DNA of 39,667 nt from JAOPZW01 sp963803375 (GTDB taxonomy: Bacteria; Actinomycetota; Thermoleophilia; Solirubrobacterales; Solirubrobacteraceae): NCBI GenBank assembly GCA_963803375.1, contig CAWDMB010000017.1:1-39667 (forward strand). The letters run 5' to 3'. The first letter of the stretch is position 1. Each line of letters starts with the position of its first letter. The notes beneath the pieces were generated by a model, which saw only the letters and a list, made by a program, of their open reading frames with translations, ran no database searches and was not told the DNA's origin. Made by a program: the position numbers and the translations under genes. This document shows positions 7,918-15,347 of this stretch, piece by piece.

Positions 7918-8613
7918 ATGTCCTCGCGAGGACAGTCGCTGTCGATGTTCGTCGTCCAGCGGGCCTTTAGCCGGGTGCTCCGCGGCTATGACCCCGACGA
8001 GGTCGACCGCCATCTCGAGCTCGTCAGCCAGTGGTTCATGAGCACCGACATCGGACGGACGTTCATACACGAGCGCACGGAGCTTCAGCAACGCGAACGA
8101 GCGGTGGCCGCCAAGGAGGCCAAGCAGGCGCGCAGTATCGAGGGAGCGCGGCTGGAGGCCGAGGCGACACTCGAGGGCGCGCGGAGCCGCGCCGATGCCG
8201 AGGTGCGGGCGGCCGATCGGACGCTCGCCGAGGCGTATACGGAGGCCGCGGCGATCCGCGTCGACGCCGAGCGCCAGCGTACGGAGATTCTCGAGCAGGC
8301 GCGCGCCGAGGCGGCCGCCGCCGAGGTCATCCGAGCGGCCGAGCAACGGGCGGCGGCAATCGTGGGCGACGCGAGCGCAGAGGCGGAGCGGATGCTCGCG
8401 GAAGCGCGCAGCGCCGCCGAACGCGAGCTCATCGCCGCCCGCCGCGACCGCGATCAACGTCTGGCCGAGGTCCGCGCCGAGGCGGCCGAGCTCGCCGCGC
8501 GCCAGCGAGAGCAAGCCGACGAGGAACTGCGCAACTACACCGACCGTCGGCGCCGGGAGGCCGATCGGCTCGCACAGGCCGCCCGCCGCCACCGCCGAGC
8601 TCCGCCGTCGTAG
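7918..8613 (+). CDS. DivIVA-domain coiled-coil protein
   Basis: This 231-residue protein begins with a short DivIVA-like lipid-binding motif: FSRVLRGYDPDEVDRHLELVSQWF at about residues 17-40. From about residue 55 to the end it is an almost unbroken Ala/Glu/Arg-rich helix with heptad character, so a long coiled coil. The architecture matches DivIVA/SepIVA/Wag31-type scaffold proteins that organise poles or septa in actinobacteria. The ATG at 7918 gives a short N-terminus; ATG 7945, nearer the motif, is possible. It lies next to a partner-switching operon but points the opposite way. No FtsZ or mur genes are nearby, so its cell-division role is not supported by context. Confidence 0.75.
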   Translation: MSSRGQSLSMFVVQRAFSRVLRGYDPDEVDRHLELVSQWFMSTDIGRTFIHERTELQQRERAVAAKEAKQARSIEGARLEAEATLEGARSRADAEVRAADRTLAEAYTEAAAIRVDAERQRTEILEQARAEAAAAEVIRAAEQRAAAIVGDASAEAERMLAEARSAAERELIAARRDRDQRLAEVRAEAAELAARQREQADEELRNYTDRRRREADRLAQAARRHRRAPPS

Positions 8614-8795
8614 CCCCCCGGCCCGCGTCCGGGAGGCGCACGAACCGTCCGCGGGCGTTCGCGGGCGGCGCGGGACGGCGGGTGGGGGTTGGAGCTCAAG
8701 CGCCACGGCGGAGGTCGACGTCGATCGCGTCGGCTCGAGCCGCCCGACGGCCTGGCCGGGGAGGTACAGAAGCGCGCTGACCTCGCGCACGGTCA
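8614..8795. other. Convergent gap, no clear gene
   Basis: This 182-base gap separates the convergent DivIVA-like and STAS genes. On the minus strand an ATG overlaps the STAS stop (TGATG) and opens a frame starting MTVREVSALLYLPGQAVGRL, which faintly recalls an excisionase-type helix-turn-helix. The frame then runs antisense through the DivIVA-like gene, so it is not called a gene. Confidence 0.3.
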
Positions 8796-9209
8796 TCACT
8801 GCGCGGCGGAGTGACCGTTCTCCTGGTCCTCGAAGAGGGCCGTGACGCCCGACACCTTCAGGACACGTCGCACGGGGTCGCCTCCGTGCACGAGTGAGAG
8901 CTTCACGCCGAGTGCGTGGGCTTTGTCCCTGCCGTCGACCAGGAACTTGATTCCGGTCGAGTCCATGAAGTCCAGTCCGCTGAGATCGACGACCACCGCA
9001 TCAAGACCCCGACCGAGGAGCTCGTGGAGCGCGCGGATGGCGCCGTCGGCGGAGGCGATGTCGAACTCGCCGTACAGCGTCATCCGCGCCGTGCGAGGGC
9101 GTTCGCTCACCTCGATCCGAAGCCGTTCGGCGCCTCCCCCCGCGCCAACGCCGCTCTCGGCGCCGGGCGCGTTGACCTGTCGCTCGCGGCGACGGAATCG
9201 TCCGGTCAC
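8796..9209 (-). CDS. STAS anti-sigma-factor antagonist
   Basis: This 137-residue protein has a STAS domain (residues about 28-125) with the family signature VVVDLSGLDFMDSTGIKFLV near residue 85. The serine in DSTG is the usual phosphorylation site. It is the third gene of a partner-switching operon. The ATP-binding kinase encoded upstream would phosphorylate it, and the SpoIIE phosphatase would remove the phosphate, freeing a sigma factor or another target. The GTG start overlaps the kinase stop (GTGA). No sigma-factor gene lies in the window, so the output is unknown. Confidence 0.85.
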   Translation of the reverse strand: MTGRFRRRERQVNAPGAESGVGAGGGAERLRIEVSERPRTARMTLYGEFDIASADGAIRALHELLGRGLDAVVVDLSGLDFMDSTGIKFLVDGRDKAHALGVKLSLVHGGDPVRRVLKVSGVTALFEDQENGHSAAQ

Positions 9210-9613
9210 CGGGCGTCGTCCTCCTGCTCGCGCAGGTCGAATTGCATGATGATCTCCGTCCCGCCGTGCTCGGACGAGACGATCTCCGAGCTTGCCGACA
9301 TTTGAGCTATCAGCGGCAGCCCCAGTCCAAGCCCGGGGCTGTCGAGCCGGGGCTCCAGGCCGCGACCGTGATCGCGGACCCGGACCCACAACCAATCGCC
9401 GTCGAGCTCGGCCTCGAGCTCTATGCGGCCGGGGCGATCCTCGTGTCTGTATGCGTGCACGACGACATTGTTCATGGCCTCCGCGACGCACACCGCGATT
9501 GCGCCGAGCGCCCGCGCCGTCGCCCCGGCAGACGCCGCGAACTCGCCGATCGCCTGTCGGCCGTCTCCCGGCGCCATCGGTGTGGCCTCGAACGACCAGC
9601 CGGCGGTCGTCAC
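9206..9613 (-). CDS. RsbW-like ATP-binding anti-sigma kinase
   Basis: This 135-residue GHKL-type ATPase has the Bergerat-fold motifs: N box EAMNNVVVHAY near residue 45, G1 DHGRGLEP near 85 and G2 GLGLGLPLIAQM near 98. This is the size and motif set of RsbW/SpoIIAB serine kinases that bind a sigma factor or phosphorylate a STAS antagonist. It overlaps the SpoIIE gene (GTGA) upstream and the STAS gene downstream, so the three are made as one translationally coupled unit. The GTG at 9613 was chosen for that overlap; longer in-frame readings run into the phosphatase. Confidence 0.85.
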   Translation of the reverse strand: MTTAGWSFEATPMAPGDGRQAIGEFAASAGATARALGAIAVCVAEAMNNVVVHAYRHEDRPGRIELEAELDGDWLWVRVRDHGRGLEPRLDSPGLGLGLPLIAQMSASSEIVSSEHGGTEIIMQFDLREQEDDAR

Positions 9614-11229
9614 CCGGTCGCCTCGATTCGCCACCGGTTCTCGCGCGGATCTTGATCGGCGATCCGCAGCACGACGAGCGCGATGTCGTCGCGCGGCTCC
9701 GATCGGCCGCGGTCGAGCACGGCGCGGGACACGTGCTCGGCGATCTCGCCGGCGCTCGAGCCGGCACACGCTCCGAGCAGCGACTCGACGTCCGCGGGCG
9801 CCAGCGTGCGCGCGGGCGCATAAGCATCGGTGAGGCCGTCGGTGTAGATGAGCAGGCAATCCGCCGGATGCAGCTCGACGGTCGTGTCGGCGAGGTGTGT
9901 ATCTGCGTCCGCGCCCAACACGACGCCGTGCGTTCCGATCTGCTCGACGGTGCCATCGCGCCGCAGCACGAGCGGGAGCGGATGTCCCCCGGTCGAGCAC
10001 GTCAGGCGGAAGCCGCGGCCGTCTCGGTCCAGGCGGCCGTAGGCGACCGCGCACAGCTCGCGCGGCGAGCGCTCATGGCGAAGCGCGTCGTTGAGCACGG
10101 CCAGGACGCCGCTCGGACGCCGCTCGTACACGGCCGCGGCTCGCAGAGTGTGGCGGGCCAGACCGGTCACCGCCGCCGCCCTCGGACCCTTCCCGCACAC
10201 GTCGCCGACGACGACCACCCAGCTGCCGTCGCGGGACTCGAACACGTCGTAGAAGTCACCGCCCACCTGATGGCTCGCGCCAACCGGTCGGAAGCGCGCC
10301 GCGAGTTCGATGCCCGGGATCTCGGGCAGGCGCGAGGGGAGCAGGCTCTCCTGCAGCGCCCCCGCGATCTGCTCGACCGTCTCCTCCGCCCGCCGGCGCT
10401 CGGTGATGACCGCGGCGAGCAGCAGCACCGTGACCCCGGTGACCGCGAAGTAGGTCTGGGCGAGGAGCAGGCTGTCGTCGGGGTTGCTGCGCACGAACGG
10501 CCCCTCGTCGTTGGCCGTGTAGTAGACGGCGACCGTCGCCACCGCGAGGCTCGCCGCGGCCGCCCCGGGCTGCCAGAAGCGCAGGGCCGCCCAGACGAGC
10601 AGGGGAAAGACGAGGTAGGCGAGGTTCGTGTCCCGGCTGAAGACGAAGACGCTCAACCCGACCACGGCGGCGGCCAGGACGACCGCCTCGCCCGCGCGAC
10701 CAGGAGGACGACGCAAAGGCCAATACGCCGCAACGGCCATCAGCAGCGGGGCCACGAGCAGATCCCCGCCCATGTCCCCGAGCCACCACACGCGCCACAC
10801 CGAGCCGAAGTCGTCGCCGGACACCTCGTCGCCCAACACGAGGCTCCCGACCCCGATCGTGGCGGCGATCACGGTGCTCGCAACCGCAGCGAGCGCCACG
10901 AGCGCGAGCAGGTCCCGCACCCGCTCCAGCGAGGGCAGGAAGCCCGCCCGCCGCAGCAGGTAGGCGCCGACGACCCCCTCGAGCGTATTGCCGCTCGTGA
11001 TCCCCAGCACCGTGACCAGCGGCACCCCGGTCCACGCGTTCGCCAGCAACGCCCCGAGCGCCACGCCCGGCCACACCGACGGCCCCCACAGGACCAGCGC
11101 CGCGAGCGCGATCCCGGTCGGAGGCCAGATCGCCGTGACGCTGCTGGTCGCGAAGGCCAGGTCGAGCCCGACCTTGGCGGATCCGTAGTACGCCCCGGCG
11201 ATCAGCGCGATCCTCGCGCCGTAGACCAC
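9610..11229 (-). CDS. MASE1-SpoIIE membrane phosphatase
   Basis: This 539-residue protein has an N-terminal MASE1 sensor with about eight membrane helices (residues 1-290, including the motif ATSSVTAIWPPTGIALAALV near 27) and a C-terminal PP2C/SpoIIE phosphatase (residues about 310-530). Phosphatase motifs include QVGGDFYDVF, VVGDVCGKGPRAA, STGGHPLPLV, YTDGLTDAY and DDIALVVLRI, with the metal-binding aspartates in place. It would dephosphorylate the STAS protein in response to a membrane signal. The start is uncertain. The frame stays open upstream to 11466, but those residues read as the tail of an integrase, so I place the start at GTG 11229 (WVVYGARIALIAG). A fusion or read-through product cannot be excluded. 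Confidence 0.82.
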   Translation of the reverse strand: MVYGARIALIAGAYYGSAKVGLDLAFATSSVTAIWPPTGIALAALVLWGPSVWPGVALGALLANAWTGVPLVTVLGITSGNTLEGVVGAYLLRRAGFLPSLERVRDLLALVALAAVASTVIAATIGVGSLVLGDEVSGDDFGSVWRVWWLGDMGGDLLVAPLLMAVAAYWPLRRPPGRAGEAVVLAAAVVGLSVFVFSRDTNLAYLVFPLLVWAALRFWQPGAAAASLAVATVAVYYTANDEGPFVRSNPDDSLLLAQTYFAVTGVTVLLLAAVITERRRAEETVEQIAGALQESLLPSRLPEIPGIELAARFRPVGASHQVGGDFYDVFESRDGSWVVVVGDVCGKGPRAAAVTGLARHTLRAAAVYERRPSGVLAVLNDALRHERSPRELCAVAYGRLDRDGRGFRLTCSTGGHPLPLVLRRDGTVEQIGTHGVVLGADADTHLADTTVELHPADCLLIYTDGLTDAYAPARTLAPADVESLLGACAGSSAGEIAEHVSRAVLDRGRSEPRDDIALVVLRIADQDPRENRWRIEATG

Positions 11230-11340
11230 CCACGCGGAGCCCCCGGGCGCTCGCGCGGGCGCCCGCGGGCGGCCCGCTACCCGGCGGCGTTGACGGTTCG
11301 GGCCGCTTGCGCTCGTTGGGGTTGGGCTTCCTTGTTTCAG

Positions 11341-11480
11341 CTCTTTGCGGACCTCGGCCGGCGTTCGGTGGTCCAGCGCCGAGTGGCCGGTGGTCGTATT
11401 GCTCGATGTGGGCCGCGGGGGCGGCCGCAACTCGCCGAGCGTCTCCGACTCCGTGCGCCAGATCAAGCGCTCCTTCGGCT
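11341..11480 (-). pseudogene. Integrase (rve) C-terminal remnant
   Basis: In the frame running into the SpoIIE gene the translation contains HSALDHRTPAEVRKEL, which matches the closing segment of IS3/IS481-type DDE integrases (usual form RPHSALGxRTPAEV). Only about 40 residues remain, with no catalytic residues, terminal repeats or stop of its own. The neighbouring frame reads HIEQYDHRP, so a frameshift probably lies within the remnant. It abuts the 5' end of the SpoIIE gene and may have replaced that gene's original promoter or N-terminus. Confidence 0.6.
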
Positions 11481-11615
11481 TCGACGCGCACGTTCGAGCG
11501 TCTTCCCGACGGCGCCGGAGGAGTCGTCGACGTTGCCGAGCTCGCCCTCGACCGTCGCCGCCGGGTCGCCGGCCTGCGCCGCGAGAGGGCGGGCCTCGCG
11601 CAGCGCGTCGGGCAT
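11463..11615 (-). other. Unassigned 50-aa ORF in a decayed stretch
   Basis: An ATG-started frame (MPDALREARPLAAQAGDP...) ends in TGA next to the integrase remnant. It is Ala/Asp/Arg-rich, has no recognisable motif and no clear ribosome-binding site. I regard it as filler or a fragment. Nothing else was recognised between 11480 and 11681. Confidence 0.15.
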
Positions 11616-11681
11616 GGGCCCGAGCTCGACGGCCTCATCCGTGGGCGCGCGAGCTCCGAAACTCTCCGCGCACCAGCCGAG

Positions 11682-12218
11682 TTAGCCGCGAGGCTGATCG
11701 AGGGGCCGCGGGCGAGCCGCGGCGCCGCCGGGCGTGAGCTCGCGCAGCCGGTCGCGGAGCGCCAGGACGTCGCCGCGCCGGCCGGAGTAGAGCTCGCGCT
11801 CGTAGCGGGCGTCGAGGCGGCTGCGACGGACGACGTCCGCCATGAACGCGTCGCAGGCGACGAGGTCGCAGTGGCGGATCGCCGCGGCGAGCGCGTCGAG
11901 ATCGGCCGCGTCGCCGGCTCGCGCGCGGCGCTCGGGGAGCTCGCGGGCGATCGTCCACGCCATGCGCCGGCGCACCTCGCGTCCGGCGCGGTCGAGCTCG
12001 GCGGGCAGCCGGCGCCCGCCGGAGAGCTCGCGCAGCAACTCGAGCACGCCCAGGTCCGGCCGCGGGGCGGACTCGCGCTGATGGACGGCCGATTCGACGA
12101 CCGCGACCGCGCGCGCCGCCACCGCGGCGCGCAGCGCCGGCTCGAGCTCGCGGAACGCGGGCTTGCGCTTGACGATCCCGCTGAGGTGGTTCTGGTCGAG
12201 ATAGAGCAGGCGTGGCAC
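11682..12218 (-). CDS. PIN-like protein with YLDQN motif
   Basis: This 178-residue protein begins VPRLLYLDQNHLSGIVKR; a first strand with YLDQN is typical of a broad group of uncharacterised PIN-like nucleases, whose acidic residues bind metal. Further candidate residues are the glutamate in AVVESAVHQRES (near 45) and the aspartates in the C-terminal half (HCDLVACDAFMADVV, about 120-134). PIN proteins cleave RNA and are often toxins, but no small antitoxin-type partner is adjacent. It is divergent from a 70-residue basic protein. The GTG at 12218 puts the motif at residue 6. An ATG at 12254 would overlap the divergent gene's start. Recognition is by motif only. Confidence 0.5.
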   Translation of the reverse strand: MPRLLYLDQNHLSGIVKRKPAFRELEPALRAAVAARAVAVVESAVHQRESAPRPDLGVLELLRELSGGRRLPAELDRAGREVRRRMAWTIARELPERRARAGDAADLDALAAAIRHCDLVACDAFMADVVRRSRLDARYERELYSGRRGDVLALRDRLRELTPGGAAARPRPLDQPRG

Positions 12219-12252
12219 GGGTAACCCGGCGACGACACCGAGAGCAGGAAGC

Positions 12253-12465
12253 ATGACCAAGCGCAGCCGCGTGAAGGACCCAGAGCAGTACGAGGCCCTG
12301 CGCAAGCAGGGCGAGAGCAAGGAGAAGGCCGCGCGGATCGCCAACACGAGCCGCCGCGCGGCCGCGACGAAGGAGCGTCGTCACCGCTCGATCGTGACGG
12401 CGCGCGCTTACGGACGGCCGCGCGGATGCAGCCGGTCGGCCGCGAACAGGCGGTGGAGGAGCTGA
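12253..12465 (+). CDS. Small basic DUF7218-like protein, probably truncated
   Basis: This 70-residue product starts MTKRSRVKDPEQYEALRKQG followed by ESKEKAARIANT, a good match to the N-terminus of small actinobacterial proteins often annotated as DUF7218 or Rho-termination-factor-like. These usually continue with a Gly/Lys linker and a small Rho-N/SAP-like helix pair. Here the sequence after residue 31 turns into arginine-rich text that overlaps the 3' end of the convergent reductase gene by 58 bases. The family's C-terminal half therefore seems lost. AGCAGGAAGC before the ATG is an acceptable ribosome-binding site. The truncated form may still be expressed. Confidence 0.5.
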   Translation: MTKRSRVKDPEQYEALRKQGESKEKAARIANTSRRAAATKERRHRSIVTARAYGRPRGCSRSAANRRWRS

Positions 12466-14093
12466 ATCGCGACCGAGCCCTCTCCAACTGCAGACGCCAC
12501 GCGCTTCACGGAGCCGTGTCGAACGTCGCCCGCCGCGAACACGCCAGGCATGCTCGTCTCGAGCAGGGACGGACTGCGATCGAGCGGCCACGCGTGGTCG
12601 TCGCGGAGATCCGTTCCCGTGAGGACGAAGCCCTGCTCATCCCGATCGACCTCCGGTGGCAGCCCGTCGGTGCGCGGACGCGCTCCGATCATGAGGAAGA
12701 GCCCGTCGGCAGCGACGGTCTCCTCATTGCCGTCCACGCGATCTCGCAGCACGAGGTGCTCCAGCCACCCGTCGCCGCCACCGCCGACGATCTCCGTCCC
12801 GAGACGGACCGCGAGCTTCGGCGTCGCCTCCACCTGGCGGACCAGGTACTGCGACATCCCTGCACCGAGCGACTGAGCGCGCACCACGAGCGTGACGCGC
12901 CGCGCGTAGCGGGCGAGGTGCAGCGCAGCCTGTCCAGCTGAGTTCGCGCCCCCGAGCACGTAGACGTCTCGGCCAGCGATCGCAGGCGCCTCCGAAGTCG
13001 CGCCGCCGTAGAAGACGCCGGCGCCGTTCAAGGCCTCGAGCGCCGGGACGCCGAGTCGGCGATAGCTGGCGCCCGTCGCCAGGAGCACCGCGCGGGCTCG
13101 CACGCGGCCGCTGTCGGAGAGGGTGACGAAGAGCCCGTCTTGGTCGCGCCCAACGTCGGTCACTCTCTGCATGAACGCGAAGCTCGCCCCGAAGACCCAC
13201 GCCTGGTCGTATGCCTGCTGAGCCAGGCGGCGACCGCTGAGCCCTCGCGGGAAGCCGAGGTAGTTGCGAATCAGCGAACTGGAGGTCGCTTGGCCGCCGA
13301 GCCCGCCTTCGTCGACGACCAGGGTGCCGAAACCCTCCGAGGCGCCATACACGGCAGCCGAGAGCCCGGCCGGTCCGGCGCCGACGATCACGAGGTCGAA
13401 GTCCATCCGTTCCGGGCTCACCGTCCAGCCCGCCGCCCGCGCGAGGTCGGCGTTGCTCGGGTCTGTCAGGACGGTGCCGTCGGGGAAGACGACGAGCGGC
13501 AGCTTGGCTCCCTCGCCGGCGTCGGCGACGAGGGCGCGCCCGTCATTCGAGTCGGCCAGGCAAAACGAGTGCGGGACCGCGCAGCGGTCGAGTGCGTCCC
13601 GCAGCTCGTACGCCCTACCGGACCAGGACGCACCGACCACGTAGATCGTGTAAGGCCAGCCGCGCCGCCCTTCTGCCCACTCGAGCAGCAAGCTCGAGAT
13701 CGCCTGGTGAAAGAGCTCGTCCGGTGATGCCAAAGGCCTGATCACGTAGTGGTCGATGCGACCCTGCGTGATCGAGTCGAAGATCGCCTCGCCCGTCGCT
13801 CGCTCCCCCCAGGTACCCCACGCGATCAGCAGCCCGCGCTTTGCGTGCGGATGAAGGCGACCGGCCTGTTCCAACAGCTCGCTTCCTGTGATCCCGGAGA
13901 GCGACTGCCCGGCAAGGACCAAGGCGACCTGCTCGCCGGCGGCCGCAAGGTCCTCGAGGCAGGCGACCGCATCGTGCGTCGTGCGCATGCACACGACGCG
14001 GTAGTGCCGCGCGTAGCGATCGCGCAGCTCACGCTCGACGTCCTGCAGTGCTCCCGCATCCTCGTCGACGGCGACAAGCACGGGGCGAGACAT
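12408..14093 (-). CDS. Receiver-like/thioredoxin reductase-like fusion
   Basis: This 561-residue soluble flavoprotein has three parts. Residues 1-120 resemble a response-regulator receiver (PVLVAVDEDAGALQDVERELRDRY), with an acidic DED start. Residues about 148-225 look like a thioredoxin/glutaredoxin-type fold (YTIYVVGASWSGRAYELRDAL), without a CXXC. Residues about 228-555 are a thioredoxin-reductase-type FAD/NAD(P)H domain, with VIVGAGPAGLSAAVYGASEG, VYVLGGANSAGQAALHLARY and GVFAAGDVRHGSVKR. The dithiol CXXC between the dinucleotide motifs is absent (GATSEAPAIAG instead), so it is not a classical thioredoxin reductase. The ATG at 14093 follows a TAGGGT hexamer by seven bases; a GTG at 14102 is an alternative. 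Such receiver-reductase fusions are known in actinobacteria and cyanobacteria, but their substrate is unclear. Confidence 0.8.
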   Translation of the reverse strand: MSRPVLVAVDEDAGALQDVERELRDRYARHYRVVCMRTTHDAVACLEDLAAAGEQVALVLAGQSLSGITGSELLEQAGRLHPHAKRGLLIAWGTWGERATGEAIFDSITQGRIDHYVIRPLASPDELFHQAISSLLLEWAEGRRGWPYTIYVVGASWSGRAYELRDALDRCAVPHSFCLADSNDGRALVADAGEGAKLPLVVFPDGTVLTDPSNADLARAAGWTVSPERMDFDLVIVGAGPAGLSAAVYGASEGFGTLVVDEGGLGGQATSSSLIRNYLGFPRGLSGRRLAQQAYDQAWVFGASFAFMQRVTDVGRDQDGLFVTLSDSGRVRARAVLLATGASYRRLGVPALEALNGAGVFYGGATSEAPAIAGRDVYVLGGANSAGQAALHLARYARRVTLVVRAQSLGAGMSQYLVRQVEATPKLAVRLGTEIVGGGGDGWLEHLVLRDRVDGNEETVAADGLFLMIGARPRTDGLPPEVDRDEQGFVLTGTDLRDDHAWPLDRSPSLLETSMPGVFAAGDVRHGSVKRVASAVGEGSVAIQLLHRLFAADRLHPRGRP

Positions 14094-14100
14094 GCGTTGC

Positions 14101-14106
14101 ACCCTA
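14101..14106 (-). promoter_or_regulatory. -10 hexamer for reductase fusion gene
   Basis: Read on the minus strand this is TAGGGT, ending seven bases before the ATG at 14093. It supports a leaderless start there rather than at the GTG (14102). Confidence 0.4.
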
Positions 14107-14462
14107 GTGCCCGCGCGCTCCTGGCCATCCGGGCGAAGAGAGCCAACGCAGACCGAGAATCGATGCGAGCTGCGCTCTCGACGACCGGCGGCAAGCGGCT
14201 GCTCCTGCGTGAAGACGGCGTCGCCGCCGAGCCGGCGCTCGCTCCTGCGTCGGACGGCAGCGGCGGCGCAGGTCGAGACCGCTACTCGACGAAACCCGCA
14301 GCTTCCAGCAGGCGGCTCGACCCTACGCGAGCCGTCAACGCACGCAGACCTCGCGATTACACCACCGGGATCCGAGTCGGCTCGCGCGGCAACGCGGGTA
14401 CACCTCGACGACGACCTCCACGAGCCCCGACGAGCGAGTGCTGCGCTGACGGGCTACGACGC
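14107..14462. other. Intergenic stretch, nothing recognised
   Basis: About 360 bases between the divergently arranged reductase gene and the end of the next minus-strand gene. It has a nearly repeated GCTCCTGCGT (about 14198 and 14239). No tRNA-like T-loop, no conserved reading frame and no IS end was seen. Confidence 0.3.
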
Positions 14463-15107
14463 TCAGACCGGCCCGGCCAGACGCCACGCGCGCAGCAGCT
14501 CGGGGCGCTGGCCCTTGCGCGCCTTCATCCACGCGAGGACCTGCAGGTCGTCGCGCACCCATTGGATGTACTCGCCGTCGGTGTCCGTCCAGCACGCGTA
14601 GGCGTCCGCGCGCGGCGCGCTGGGACGGGCGACCTCAGAGACGACGTTCCAGCGCTCGGTACAGCAGCCTCGAAAGCACGGGCTCTTGCGCCCACCGTCG
14701 GAGGAGAGCAGATAGCTGCGCATCTGCACCGGGTCGGCGAACGCCGCATAGAGGGTGCCGACGACACGCGGTGTGGCGCACAGCACAACCGTCTCGGGCA
14801 CGTCGCGACCGGGCAGCCCGGGCTTCTTCACGCACGTCTCTCGCACCGAAGCCGGAACGTGCGAGAGCAGCCCGTTCTCCGCCGAGGCCCGCTCAACGCC
14901 ACCACGATCGGCATCGAAGTAGCCGACCCACCCGTCATCGCCGCCGGAGTCGCCGTCACGATCACCCAGTAGCAACGCGACGTCGCCGGCCCCAACGAGC
15001 GCGGCCGCCACGAAGATGGCGATCGTGACCTTCCGGCCGATCACCTGCCCTGGCCGCCTGCGGCGGCGCGGTTGTGGAGTGCCGCGGACACGACGTCCAC
15101 CTTCCAT
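14463..15107 (-). CDS. Membrane-anchored cysteine-rich hypothetical protein
   Basis: This 214-residue protein has a basic N-terminus (about RRRRRPGQ), one hydrophobic segment (VTIAIFVAAALVGAGDVALLL, residues about 27-47) and an extracytoplasmic region of about 165 residues. There is no lipobox. The outer region holds six cysteines (in ETCVKK, VLCATP, PCFRGCC and YACW), enough for disulfides, and a conserved-looking end DTDGEYIQWVRDDLQVLAWM. I do not recognise the family. The start could instead be GTG 15044, which would place the membrane segment nearer the N-terminus. It is divergent from homoserine dehydrogenase with a 240-base gap. Confidence 0.5.
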   Translation of the reverse strand: MEGGRRVRGTPQPRRRRRPGQVIGRKVTIAIFVAAALVGAGDVALLLGDRDGDSGGDDGWVGYFDADRGGVERASAENGLLSHVPASVRETCVKKPGLPGRDVPETVVLCATPRVVGTLYAAFADPVQMRSYLLSSDGGRKSPCFRGCCTERWNVVSEVARPSAPRADAYACWTDTDGEYIQWVRDDLQVLAWMKARKGQRPELLRAWRLAGPV

Positions 15108-15347
15108 ACGACCGAGCGATCCAAACGTCGGTCGACGAGTTCGGCCCCCGCCATCAGCGCGGTCAGAGTCTTGGCTTCGCGTCCGCCGCAGCGTCTTGGG
15201 CCCGCTAGATCAGCGCCTCGAGGTGTCTCAACCTCTACGCCACGCGCGACGACCTCTCCGCTCGGGCGAGTGGCCCTGTGTGATGTCTCCTGTACTGCGG
15301 TTGCTGATCGGTCAGGCTTGTCAGATGCGACGCCGGTCGGCCAGCCC
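15108..15347. other. 240-base divergent gap upstream of homoserine dehydrogenase
   Basis: This region should hold promoters for both flanking genes. I looked for a SAM-type or other methionine/threonine riboswitch core and for a T-box and saw neither. CCTCGAGGTGTCTCAACCTC near 15217-15236 can form a small stem, but it has no family-specific features. Confidence 0.25.

Noticed and set aside
8614..8799. Minus-strand frame starting MTVREVSALLYLPGQ, like an excisionase helix-turn-helix
   Set aside because: The similarity is limited to about 20 residues, the expected recognition helix is not followed by family sequence, and the frame runs antisense through the DivIVA-like gene.
15108..15347. Riboswitch upstream of homoserine dehydrogenase
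   Set aside because: I found no SAM, lysine or T-box consensus core; only a small generic stem is present.
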